Below, piece by piece: positions 1 through 7,114 of a stretch of DNA of 27,953 nucleotides. The stretch is from assembly GCA_910586545.1 (NCBI GenBank), contig CAJUIQ010000022.1, positions 1-27,953 on the forward strand, in the 5' to 3' direction. Position 1 is the first letter of the stretch. Each line of letters starts with the position of its first letter. Source of the stretch: an uncultured Eubacteriales bacterium. GTDB taxonomy: Bacteria; Bacillota; Clostridia; Oscillospirales; CAG-272. The translations under genes were made by a program, and so were the position numbers. The notes under the pieces were generated by a model, which saw only the letters and a list, made by a program, of their open reading frames with translations, searched no databases and was not told where the DNA came from.

Positions 1-2066
1 TTTCGAGACACATGGAGGTCTTCCGCAAGGGAAAAATCACCGATCCCGTAAACAATACCAAAATTGACTGCCTTTGCCTGACTACGCATTTCTTTAGTCA
101 CAAGAGCAGGGTCTATATGGAAAACCTGGGCGGCGGTAGAGGCGTGTATATCTGCGCCGTTTAAAAAGGCTTCCTGCATTACTGGGTCTGCGGAGATTTC
201 TGCAAGCAGACGCAGTTCAATTTGAGAATAGTCCGCGTCAATCAGCACATAGCCTGGAGCAGCAATAAAGTACCGGCGCAGTTCTTTTCCAAGCTCTCCA
301 CGTACTGGAATATTCTGCATGTTGGGATCTACAGAAGAAAGACGTCCTGTGGCAGTACCCGTTTGATTAAACTTTGTGTGGATTCTCCCGTTTTCGTCTG
401 CAAGCGCAATGAGATTTTCTCCATAGGTGCCAATCAGCTTGGTAACCTGCCGGTAGTCTAAAATGTCGCCAATAATGGGATGATAGGGGCGCAGTTTGGA
501 CAATGTATCCGCATCGGTTGAATATCCGGTTTTTGTTTTTTTACCAGTGGGAAGCTGCAGTTCTTCAAAGAGTACTTCTCCAAGCTGTCGAGGAGAGTTT
601 ATATTGAACTCTTTGCCTGCCTGCATATAGATTCGCTGACAAAGTATTTCCTGAGTTTGCACAAGATGTGCGATATATTCGTGAAGACCCTGTGTGTCTA
701 AACGAAATCCCCAAGACTGCATTTCGGAAAGGACGGGGGATAGGGGAATTTCTACAGTATGGAGCAGGGAGGTCATTCCGGCCTCGTCTAAAGCAGACGC
801 CATGATGGGATAGAGAAGAAGGGAATACCATGCCGAGGCATAATCATTTTCCTCTGGCTGGCAGGAAAGGTAGCGGACTACAAGCTTTTCAATGGGATAG
901 GCGCTCTCCCCTGGCGATAGAAGATATGCGGCGGTCATCGTATCAAAGGCACATTTGGGATGGATATCCAATGGCGCTAAAAGGGTACAAAGCGTTTTAA
1001 AATCATGGAAAATATGCGGTATATCGAAAAAGGGAGCGCAGCCGCGGCATAAAGGCGTTTGGTACAGATGGCCGTCTACTGCCGCATACAATAGCTCTCC
1101 CTGAATGGATACGGCAATATCTCCCTGGAGGGAACAAAGAAAGGCGTTATCCACTGCCTCGGGCATGGGAATTTGGGGGGCGGCGCTTTGTTGGCTTGCC
1201 TTGACAGTAAAGTCAAACCGTTTGGACAAGGCGGTAAATTCTAATTTTGTAAAGATATCTGTCAGCTCTTCTGCATGGTAGCCATCCCATGTCAGGGCCT
1301 CAATTGGGGTTTCAATAGGTGCGTCGCAGCAAATGCGGGCAAGCTTTTGGGACATATAGGCGGATTCCTTGCCGGCAAGTAGCTTTTCCTTTGCTGCTTT
1401 TCCCGCGCCTCCAAGGGATTCGTCTGCGTATAATGCATCCAGCGATCCAGTAGCTGCAATTAGCTTCAGCGCCGTTTTTTCGCCGATTCCCGATACGCCG
1501 GGAATATTGTCGGAAGTGTCCCCCATCAGAGCCTTTACATCTACCAACTGATCCGGACGAATACCATATTCTTCTATGAACCTGGATTCATCAAATAAAA
1601 TGTCTTCTTTGGTTTTGACTAAAATTACATTGCAGGCAGGGGTAATTAATTGCAGAGAGTCTCTGTCTCCTGTCAGCACATATGCTCGTGTATCTTCTTC
1701 TGCATCTGCTGCAGCACACAAGGTACCAATGATGTCATCTGCTTCGTACCCTTCACAGGTAAGCACATGAAAGCCCATGGCGGCGGCGGTTTTCTTTGCC
1801 CATGGAAGCTGAACTGCCAGTTCGTCCGGCATACCGTGGCGATTCGCCTTGTATCCATCAAACATTTTATGGCGGAAGGTAGGACCACGCAGGTCAAATG
1901 CACAGGCAAGGCTATCCGGCTTTAATGCGTCTAAATGCTTCTTTAATATGGTAATAAACCCGTATACAGCATTAGTTGGAATTTGATCTTTCGTGTATAG
2001 TGGGCGAATACCATAAAATGCACGGTTTAAAATACTATTGCCGTCTACAATGAGCAGTGTTTTCAT
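1..2066 (-). CDS. polA: DNA polymerase I, 5' portion (C-terminus beyond window)
   Basis: Family A DNA polymerase, acting in Okazaki fragment maturation and repair. About 688 codons are present and the gene runs off the left edge. From the N-terminus, residues 1-290 are the FEN-like 5'-nuclease, opening MKTLLIVDGNSILNRAFYG and carrying the helix-hairpin-helix stretch GDTSDNIPGVSGIGEKTA. A 3'-5' exonuclease-like domain follows, then the polymerase palm and fingers with motif A (DADYSQIELR) and motif B (RSQAKAVNFGIVYG). Motif C and the last 200 or so residues are outside the window. In the middle domain the Exo I Asp-x-Glu is replaced by DIAVSI, so proofreading is probably lost, as in many Firmicute PolA proteins. 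The start at 2066 is supported by the consensus promoter 50 bp upstream. The frame was checked by hand in several places and no break was found. The identity is certain. Confidence 0.96.
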   Translation of the reverse strand, partial: MKTLLIVDGNSILNRAFYGIRPLYTKDQIPTNAVYGFITILKKHLDALKPDSLACAFDLRGPTFRHKMFDGYKANRHGMPDELAVQLPWAKKTAAAMGFHVLTCEGYEADDIIGTLCAAADAEEDTRAYVLTGDRDSLQLITPACNVILVKTKEDILFDESRFIEEYGIRPDQLVDVKALMGDTSDNIPGVSGIGEKTALKLIAATGSLDALYADESLGGAGKAAKEKLLAGKESAYMSQKLARICCDAPIETPIEALTWDGYHAEELTDIFTKLEFTALSKRFDFTVKASQQSAAPQIPMPEAVDNAFLCSLQGDIAVSIQGELLYAAVDGHLYQTPLCRGCAPFFDIPHIFHDFKTLCTLLAPLDIHPKCAFDTMTAAYLLSPGESAYPIEKLVVRYLSCQPEENDYASAWYSLLLYPIMASALDEAGMTSLLHTVEIPLSPVLSEMQSWGFRLDTQGLHEYIAHLVQTQEILCQRIYMQAGKEFNINSPRQLGEVLFEELQLPTGKKTKTGYSTDADTLSKLRPYHPIIGDILDYRQVTKLIGTYGENLIALADENGRIHTKFNQTGTATGRLSSVDPNMQNIPVRGELGKELRRYFIAAPGYVLIDADYSQIELRLLAEISADPVMQEAFLNGADIHASTAAQVFHIDPALVTKEMRSQAKAVNFGIVYGIGDFSLAEDLHVSR

Positions 2067-2111
2067 AGTTTCCTCAAATCTGTATTTTTACTATCGCTTC
2101 TATATAGTATT

Positions 2112-2140
2112 ATTGTACCGCAGCAGGAATAATATGTCAA
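2112..2140 (-). promoter_or_regulatory. polA promoter
   Basis: On the minus strand there is a -35 TTGACA (2135-2140), a 17-bp spacer and a -10 TACAAT (2112-2117). It lies 46 bp before the polA ATG and after the terminator of the acetyltransferase gene, so polA has its own sigma-A promoter. Confidence 0.85.
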
Positions 2141-2170
2141 GAAAGAAGGGAGCGGGCAAATAAAACGGGC

Positions 2171-2206
2171 ATAAAAAAGGGGTTCTCCCCGAGAGGAGAA
2201 CTCCTT
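2171..2206 (-). terminator. Rho-independent terminator after the GNAT gene
   Basis: A 12-bp stem with one mismatch (2177-2188 with 2195-2206) and a 6-nt loop is followed on the minus strand by a run of T. It sits 58 bp beyond the stop of the acetyltransferase gene and insulates polA. Confidence 0.8.
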
Positions 2207-2263
2207 ATAAAAAATTTAAGGTATACTTTTTATACTGTGGGGAAGAGCGCAAAAAAATGGAAG

Positions 2264-2713
2264 TTATCGTTCTTTTATCATGACATAGTTTGTAAGAAAA
2301 ATTCCTTGCCGCTCTACCTTTTGTTTTTTTACAATTTTATAGTCTCTTTTTTCAAAAAATGGTTTTGCTGTAATAGAAGCATGGGTAACAATATCTCCTT
2401 GAACCGCTTGTTCTAGCTGATTGCAAATATGAGCAGCAATTCCTTTTCTTTGATAGTTTACATGGATAAACAAACGCTCAAGATAACCTGCCATGTCTAT
2501 ATCTCCAAAACCTACAATGATCGTGTCATCAACTGCAACAATGCTATAATGCTCTTGTAATGACTGGTTCCATTTGTACAAATCTACTTGTCCTGTTGCC
2601 CACGCATCCACTTGTTCTTTTGTATAATCCTTTGCATTTACTGTATGAATCGTGTTGTAAAAAAGCTCTGCCAACTCCGTACAATCTGACGGCTGATATT
2701 TTCTAACAAACAT
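2264..2713 (-). CDS. GNAT family N-acetyltransferase
   Basis: A 149-residue protein beginning MFVRKYQPSD. It has the GNAT fold pattern: an N-terminal helix pair, a beta-hairpin (YSIVAVDDTIIVGFGDID), then the acetyl-CoA loop VNYQRKGIAAHICNQLEQ, matching motif A Q/RxxGxG/A near residue 90. The FFEKRDYKIVKKQ segment near the C-terminus is the usual GNAT strand and helix. The substrate is unknown; YafP-like and PhnO-like N-acetyltransferases look similar. An in-frame GTG at 2785 would put the start inside the pckG terminator hairpin (2756-2793). The ATG at 2713, with GGAG 11 nt upstream, is therefore preferred. A lone TATAAT (2741-2746) lies upstream without a good -35, so the gene may depend partly on read-through from pckG. 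Confidence 0.85.
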   Translation of the reverse strand: MFVRKYQPSDCTELAELFYNTIHTVNAKDYTKEQVDAWATGQVDLYKWNQSLQEHYSIVAVDDTIIVGFGDIDMAGYLERLFIHVNYQRKGIAAHICNQLEQAVQGDIVTHASITAKPFFEKRDYKIVKKQKVERQGIFLTNYVMIKER

Positions 2714-2755
2714 CGTATTTCTAACTCCAATGGTCGATTCATTATAAAACAAAGC

Positions 2756-2793
2756 AATTCCCGGTGAAAAGCAGTTGTTTTTCACCGGGAATT
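2756..2793 (-). terminator. Terminator-like hairpin downstream of pckG
   Basis: A perfect 15-bp stem (2756-2770 with 2779-2793) around an 8-nt loop, followed on the minus strand by the T-rich stretch TTGCTTTGTTTT. It is the second of two hairpins after the pckG stop and probably ends that transcript. Confidence 0.7.
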
Positions 2794-2804
2794 CACTTTT
2801 TATG

Positions 2805-2826
2805 GCTGTTCTCTAAGGAGAACAGC
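2805..2826. other. Second stem-loop between pckG and the GNAT gene
   Basis: A perfect 9-bp stem GCTGTTCTC / GAGAACAGC with a TAAG loop, 17 bp past the pckG stop. The T-rich flank lies on the plus side, so as a terminator it would work better for plus transcription. For the pckG mRNA it is more likely a 3'-end stabilising or pause structure. Confidence 0.55.
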
Positions 2827-2842
2827 TTTATTTTTATATTAC

Positions 2843-4621
2843 TTAACCAAGTCTTGCTTCCAAAGCAACCAGCTCTTCCTGCAGTTCTGCGGGAACGTGA
2901 TCGCCTACTAGCTTGTAGAATTCTTTGATGTTTTCTACGTCTTCCAGCCAAGAAGCTTTGTCTACTGTGAGAAGCTCGCGCATAACATTCAGATCAATAT
3001 CCAGGCCCTCGATGTTGATATCTTCAGCCTTAGGAACAAAACCGATAGGCGTTTCTACTGCATCAGCAGCACCTGCACAGCGATCCAGAATCCAGAGAAG
3101 CACACGCATATTGTCACCGAATCCGGGCCAAATGAAGTGACCTTCGTCGTCGGTTCTGAACCAGTTTACGTGGAAAATCTTCGGAGGATTGGGGATGTTT
3201 TTGCCCATATCCAGCCAGTGTTTGAAGTAGTCACCCATGTTGTAGCCTGCGAAAGGACGCATTGCCATAGGATCACGACGAACAACGCCTACTGCGCCGG
3301 CAGCGGCAGCAGTCGTCTCGGAAGCCATGATAGAGCCAACGAATGTACCATGCTGCCAGTTGAAGGACTGGTATACCAGCGGAGCAGTTTTTGCGCGTCT
3401 GCCGCCGAATACAATTGCATCAATCGGAACACCGGCCATGCTGTTAAATTCAGGAGAAATGCAGGGACAGTTAACAGCTTTTGCGGTAAAGCGGGAGTTG
3501 GGATGCGCGCCACTTGTGCCCACTTTGTCGCTCTTGTCATATTTGGTGTAATCCCACTTTTCGCCGCGCCAGTTGAGAGCGTTTTTCGGCGGATTTTCAT
3601 CCAGGCCTTCCCACCAAACAGTATTGTCGTCCAGATTGTGGCATACATTGGTGAAAATTGTATCTTTGCGGGTTGTAGCAAGAGCGTTGTAGTTAGAATG
3701 CTCGTTTGTACCGGGAGCAACACCGAAGAAACCGTTTTCAGGGTTGACAGCCCAGAGGCGGCCGTCCTTGCCGACACGCAGCCAAGCGATATCATCACCT
3801 ACGCACCATACTTTGTAACCTTTTTTACGGAATGCTTCCGGAGGAATCAGCATGGCAAGGTTGGTCTTACCACATGCAGAGGGGAATGCTGCGCTAATGT
3901 AGCGTACTTCACCTTCGGGGTTTTCCAGACCGAGAATGAGCATGTGCTCAGCCATCCAGCCTTCTTTGCGGCCCAGATAGGAAGCGATACGCAGAGCAAA
4001 GCACTTTTTGCCCAGCAGTACGTTTCCGCCGTAGCCGGAGTTTACGGACATGATGGTATTGTCCTGCGGGAAATGTACAATGTAGCGGTTTTCTTCATCC
4101 AAATCTGCTTTTGCATGGAGACCCTTGATATAATCGGGACTGTCTCCCAGTGCCTCCAGTACGTTTGTTCCAACTCTTGTCATAATAAGCATGTTCAGTA
4201 CAACATAAATAGAGTCGGTAAGCTCGATGCCGTATTTTGCAAAGTCGCTGCCTACAACGCCCATGGAGTAGGGAATCACATACATGGTTCTGCCCTTCAT
4301 AGCGCCGGTGTACAGTTTCTTCAGCTTTGTATACATTTCTTGGGGATCCATCCAGTTATTGATGTTTCCTGCTTCTTCTTTTGTAGGTGTGCAGATGAAG
4401 GTACGGCCTTCTACACGCGCTACATCGTTTACAGCGGTACGATGCAGGTAACAGCCGGGAAGTTTTTCCTGGTTCAGCTTGATGATTTCTCCGGTAGAAC
4501 AAGCTTCTGCGCGCAACGCTTCTGCCTGTTCTTCAGTGCCATCGATCCAGACGATTTTATCGGGCTGTGTCATGGCAGCCATTTCATCAATCCATGAAAG
4601 AACGTATTTGTTGTTTGTCAT
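2843..4621 (-). CDS. pckG: Phosphoenolpyruvate carboxykinase (GTP)
   Basis: Interconverts oxaloacetate + GTP and PEP + CO2 + GDP in the cytosol. It serves gluconeogenesis or, in anaerobes, an anaplerotic CO2-fixing direction. The protein is 592 residues, the normal size for the GTP-dependent class (the ATP class is about 530 and unrelated in these motifs). The class-defining P-loop and reactive-cysteine block FPSACGKTNLAM is at about residues 246-257. Further family blocks are GDDIAWLR, NPENGFFGVAPGT and FGGRRAKTAPLVYQ. The start at 4621 follows AAAGGAGAG at 8 nt. A longer in-frame reading to 4687 crosses the promoter and is rejected. The gene is monocistronic, with its own promoter and downstream hairpins. 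The GTP class is less usual in Firmicutes than the ATP type (pckA). Confidence 0.97.
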   Translation of the reverse strand: MTNNKYVLSWIDEMAAMTQPDKIVWIDGTEEQAEALRAEACSTGEIIKLNQEKLPGCYLHRTAVNDVARVEGRTFICTPTKEEAGNINNWMDPQEMYTKLKKLYTGAMKGRTMYVIPYSMGVVGSDFAKYGIELTDSIYVVLNMLIMTRVGTNVLEALGDSPDYIKGLHAKADLDEENRYIVHFPQDNTIMSVNSGYGGNVLLGKKCFALRIASYLGRKEGWMAEHMLILGLENPEGEVRYISAAFPSACGKTNLAMLIPPEAFRKKGYKVWCVGDDIAWLRVGKDGRLWAVNPENGFFGVAPGTNEHSNYNALATTRKDTIFTNVCHNLDDNTVWWEGLDENPPKNALNWRGEKWDYTKYDKSDKVGTSGAHPNSRFTAKAVNCPCISPEFNSMAGVPIDAIVFGGRRAKTAPLVYQSFNWQHGTFVGSIMASETTAAAAGAVGVVRRDPMAMRPFAGYNMGDYFKHWLDMGKNIPNPPKIFHVNWFRTDDEGHFIWPGFGDNMRVLLWILDRCAGAADAVETPIGFVPKAEDINIEGLDIDLNVMRELLTVDKASWLEDVENIKEFYKLVGDHVPAELQEELVALEARLG

Positions 4622-4677
4622 TCCTATCTCTCCTTTGCAATTTAAAATGTAATAAAAACCATTTTCTGCTATTTTAT

Positions 4678-4706
4678 ATAATACCATTAAAATCGTTGAA
4701 ATTCAA
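4678..4706 (-). promoter_or_regulatory. pckG promoter
   Basis: On the minus strand a -35 TTGAAT (4701-4706), a 17-bp spacer and a -10 TATTAT (4678-4683) predict a leader of about 50 nt before the pckG ATG. Confidence 0.7.
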
Positions 4707-4883
4707 TAGAAATAGTTGGATTTAACAAAGTGTTCACAAGTTACAGATGAATAAAATGTTTATTTCGATTATATTGATATAAGGAAAACTTGAATACGTT
4801 TATTATGCTTAAAATGCATAATTGATTTTTTGTTCTTGCAAAATATATTAAAAAAAAGGGCATGACAAAAAAGCTTTTAAAGA

Positions 4884-4912
4884 TTGCATTATGCATACGC
4901 ATATGGTATACT
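4884..4912 (+). promoter_or_regulatory. lexA promoter with internal 5-4-5 palindrome
   Basis: A -35 TTGCAT (4884-4889), a 17-bp spacer and a -10 TATACT (4907-4912). The spacer contains TATGC-ATAC-GCATA at 4890-4903, a perfect inverted repeat with the same 5-4-5 geometry as the Gram-positive SOS box CGAAC-N4-GTTCG but different half-sites. It is the obvious candidate autoregulatory operator. The promoter call is firm; the operator is inference. Confidence 0.75.
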
Positions 4913-4977
4913 TTAATAAGAGTAATGTCAAAATAACACATAATTCGACAAAAGTTAACGGAAAGGATTGCGGGGGA

Positions 4978-5574
4978 ATGCCGGAATTAAAAGACAGAGA
5001 AAAGCAAATATTAGATTATATAGCAAACTGTTATACGGAAAAGGGATATTCGCCCAGTGTGCGGGACATTCAGAAAGAAATTGGTGTGCGCAGCACAGCT
5101 ACTGTGTACAGCTATATCGAAAAGTTAGTAGAAAAGGGATATTTAAAAAAAGATCCCAATAAAAGCCGTTCGTTACGTCCAGATATCAGTATGCCTGCGT
5201 ATCGGGTGCCTCTGATTGGAAAAGTGACAGCCGGCGTTCCGATTTTAGCCATGGAGGAATATGAAGAAACGATTAGCTTTTTTTCTGATGGACGCAAGTT
5301 TCCACCGAATCGTCTTTTTGCTTTGCGCGTGTCTGGGAGAAGTATGATTGAAGCGGGAATTATGGACGGTGACATTGTGGTGGTGTTCCAAACGCCAATC
5401 GCTTCGGACGGTGAGATTGTAGTGGCTTTAATAGATGATGAAGCGACAGTGAAAACCTTCTATAAGGAAGCAAATCGGTTTCGTCTTCAGCCGGAAAATC
5501 GGGAATATGCGCCAATCTATACGGATCATGTGAAAATCCTTGGACGTGTGGTGGCAAGTTTTCGTTATTATTAA
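4978..5574 (+). CDS. lexA: LexA repressor, SOS regulator
   Basis: Transcriptional repressor of the SOS DNA-damage regulon that self-cleaves when stimulated by RecA filaments. It is 198 residues, the standard size. Residues 1-65 are the winged-helix DNA-binding domain (REKQILDYIANC, SPSVRDIQKEIGVRSTATVYSYIEKL). The peptidase S24 domain follows, with cleavage site Ala85-Gly86 (VTAGVPI), catalytic Ser122 (VSGRSMIEAG) and catalytic Lys159 (EATVKTF). The start at 4978 is preceded by GGAAAGGA and GGGGGA. An in-frame ATG at 4891 lies in the promoter spacer and is rejected. The gene stands alone and ends at a strong terminator. The recognition-helix region (STATVYSYI) differs from B. subtilis LexA, which fits the unusual palindrome in its promoter. 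Confidence 0.96.
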   Translation: MPELKDREKQILDYIANCYTEKGYSPSVRDIQKEIGVRSTATVYSYIEKLVEKGYLKKDPNKSRSLRPDISMPAYRVPLIGKVTAGVPILAMEEYEETISFFSDGRKFPPNRLFALRVSGRSMIEAGIMDGDIVVVFQTPIASDGEIVVALIDDEATVKTFYKEANRFRLQPENREYAPIYTDHVKILGRVVASFRYY

Positions 5575-5577
5575 AAA

Positions 5578-5610
5578 TAAAAAAGGCACAGGATTTCCTG
5601 TGCCTTTTTT
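5578..5610. terminator. Bidirectional terminator, lexA / ackA side
   Basis: A perfect stem GGCACAGG / CCTGTGCC with an ATTT loop, extended by A/T pairs, flanked by A-runs on the left and T-runs on the right. It starts just past the lexA stop. Its symmetry suits both lexA (plus) and the distal end of the ackA transcript (minus). Confidence 0.9.
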
Positions 5611-5684
5611 GTCTTCAATTGTCAACAGATGTACATTGCTCATGGCGGCAATCTGAATGGGAAGCACACCGCTTCCTGCTTCCA

Positions 5685-5712
5685 TGATGGTTAGCTCATC
5701 GTTCTACCATCA
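5685..5712. other. Imperfect stem-loop between lexA and ackA
   Basis: TGATGG / CCATCA plus TAG / CTA with one bulged T, about 40 bp beyond the ackA stop. A second small stem GGAAGC-ACACC-GCTTCC lies near 5660-5676. No T-tract follows either, so they may be 3'-UTR structures of ackA. The rest of 5611-5752 shows nothing firm. Confidence 0.35.
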
Positions 5713-5752
5713 AATCAAATATTTGTAAGTATTTATAAACGATTTTTATAGA

Positions 5753-6952
5753 TTATCTGCAAACCAAAGTTTCTGTATCCTGTGCGATCATAAGTTCTTC
5801 GTTGGTAGGAATAACGTAGACTTTTACTTTGGAGTCCGGAGTGGACAGTTCGACAATATTGGGCTGTCGCAATGTCTTTGCGTTCAGCTCGACATCAATT
5901 TTTATACCTAAATAATGCATATCTCTGCAGACACGTTCCCGCAGTTCCGGATTGTTTTCACCCATACCGGCAGTAAATACAATTGCATCCAGGCCGTCCA
6001 TAGCGGCTGCATACGCGCCAATATATTTCTTAACCTGGTACGCGAGAGTATTCGCGGTAAGGAACGCACGCTTGTCCCCGTTCAGGATAGCGGCTTCAAT
6101 ATCCCGGCTGTCGGAAGAAATGCCAGAGAGTCCCAGAAAACCGCATTCTTTGTTCATAAATGCGCTCATTTCATCCGGTGTTTTGCCGGTTTTATTCATT
6201 ACATAGGTAACGATAGCCGGATCAATGTCGCCGCAGCGGGTTCCCATCATAAGTCCTGCCAGAGGTGTCATCCCCATTGATGTATCAACACATTTGCCGT
6301 CCTTTACAGCGGAAATAGAAGAACCGTTTCCAATATGGCATGTGACAATTTTTGTGTTCTCCGTTCTGCCCAGGATTTTGCACATTTCTCCTGTAACAAA
6401 TCGGTGAGAAGTGCCATGCGCACCAAACCGGCGAATGTGATATTTCTCACACATTTCGTAGGGAAGAGCATAAGTGTATGCATAATCGGGCATGCTCTGA
6501 TGAAAAGCGGTATCGAATACTAGCACTTGGGGAACGCCGGGCATCGCTTTCATACATCCTTCGATACCCATAATATGCGCGGGTGTGTGCAGAGGAGCCA
6601 GTTCAACGCAGTCCCGCAGCTTGCTGATGGTTTCTTCGTTCACCAATACAGATTCTGTGAAGTAGGTGCCGCCATGTACGATTCGGTGGCCTACCGCTTC
6701 AATTTCACTCATATCGGAGATACATCCGTGCTCTTTGTCTGTCAAGCACTGGATAACGATTTCCGTTGCCACAGCATGATTTGGCATGCTGATCTCTTCT
6801 TTATATTTTATGCCGGACGGGAGTTTGTGGTCAATGATACCGTCGATTCCAATGCGCTCACAAATTCCTTTTGCAAGGACTTCACTGGTGGAGGTGTCGA
6901 ACAGCTGATACTTCAAAGAAGAACTGCCTGCGTTTACAACCAATACTTTCAT
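5753..6952 (-). CDS. ackA: Acetate kinase
   Basis: Converts acetyl phosphate + ADP to acetate + ATP, the substrate-level ATP step of acetogenic fermentation, in the cytosol. It is 399 residues, full family length. The N-terminal signature VNAGSSSLKYQLFD and the second signature VGHRIVHGGTYF are intact. So are the ASKHA-fold phosphate loops (CHIGNGSSISAVKDGKCVDTSMG) and the adenosine-binding segment FTAGMGENNPELRERV. The start at 6952 follows AGGAAAGG at about 10 nt. There is no pta partner next to it, whereas pta-ackA pairs are common in Clostridia. Instead it faces tmcAL, whose enzyme consumes acetate. The leader is about 100 nt and contains an inverted repeat. Confidence 0.97.
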   Translation of the reverse strand: MKVLVVNAGSSSLKYQLFDTSTSEVLAKGICERIGIDGIIDHKLPSGIKYKEEISMPNHAVATEIVIQCLTDKEHGCISDMSEIEAVGHRIVHGGTYFTESVLVNEETISKLRDCVELAPLHTPAHIMGIEGCMKAMPGVPQVLVFDTAFHQSMPDYAYTYALPYEMCEKYHIRRFGAHGTSHRFVTGEMCKILGRTENTKIVTCHIGNGSSISAVKDGKCVDTSMGMTPLAGLMMGTRCGDIDPAIVTYVMNKTGKTPDEMSAFMNKECGFLGLSGISSDSRDIEAAILNGDKRAFLTANTLAYQVKKYIGAYAAAMDGLDAIVFTAGMGENNPELRERVCRDMHYLGIKIDVELNAKTLRQPNIVELSTPDSKVKVYVIPTNEELMIAQDTETLVCR

Positions 6953-6994
6953 AGATAAATAGCCTTTCCTTCCATTTATAAATCATTTGTCTGC

Positions 6995-7052
6995 AAAGAT
7001 TTGACAATATTCAATCTATCCTGTAAAATAACCGCAGTACAGACAAATCTTT
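6995..7052. repeat. Mirrored AAAGATTTG repeats between ackA and tmcAL
   Basis: AAAGATTTG (6995-7003) and its exact complement CAAATCTTT (7044-7052) lie 40 bp apart. Partial extensions (ATTTGTCT at 6985-6992 against AGACAAAT at 7041-7048) make the match wider. One copy abuts the -35 of the tmcAL promoter; the other lies at the predicted start of the ackA transcript. It could be a paired operator or a long stem in the ackA leader. Confidence 0.55.
7001..7029 (+). promoter_or_regulatory. tmcAL promoter
   Basis: TTGACA (7001-7006), a 17-bp spacer, then TAAAAT (7024-7029). Transcription would start near 7036, leaving a leader of about 80 nt. It points toward the ackA promoter at 7063-7090, so the two transcripts' 5' ends would overlap by about 20 nt. 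Confidence 0.65.
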
Positions 7053-7062
7053 ACAATATATT

Positions 7063-7090
7063 ATTATACACATAATATTTCCAAAGACAA
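7063..7090 (-). promoter_or_regulatory. ackA promoter
   Basis: On the minus strand TTGTCT (7085-7090), a 16-bp spacer and a consensus -10 TATAAT (7063-7068). The predicted start is near 7056, giving an ackA leader of about 103 nt that runs through the tmcAL promoter and the mirrored repeats. Confidence 0.65.
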
Positions 7091-7114
7091 TACTTTTTGA
7101 GGATATTTTAATAT

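Larger units (their letters stand above)
4622..4977. other. Divergent pckG-lexA intergenic region
   Basis: A 356-bp AT-rich spacer. It holds the pckG promoter on the left and the lexA promoter with its internal palindrome on the right. The middle (about 4710-4880) shows no convincing gene, hairpin or repeat. A 66-codon minus-strand frame in it is hydrophobic AT-rich translation without a ribosome site. Confidence 0.7.

Noticed and set aside
3137..4597. A 486-codon open frame antisense to pckG
   Set aside because: It lies wholly inside pckG, has no ribosome site, and its translation (Cys-, His- and Val-rich) matches no family; it is a by-product of the codon use of pckG.
4741..4941. Small hydrophobic minus-strand frame between pckG and lexA
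   Set aside because: AT-rich translation without a ribosome site, overlapping the lexA promoter.
5428..5685. Minus-strand frame of 85 codons beginning MEAGSGVLPIQIAAMSN
   Set aside because: Its start looks protein-like for about 25 residues, but it runs through the lexA terminator into antisense lexA and has no good ribosome site. At most it is a decayed gene fragment.
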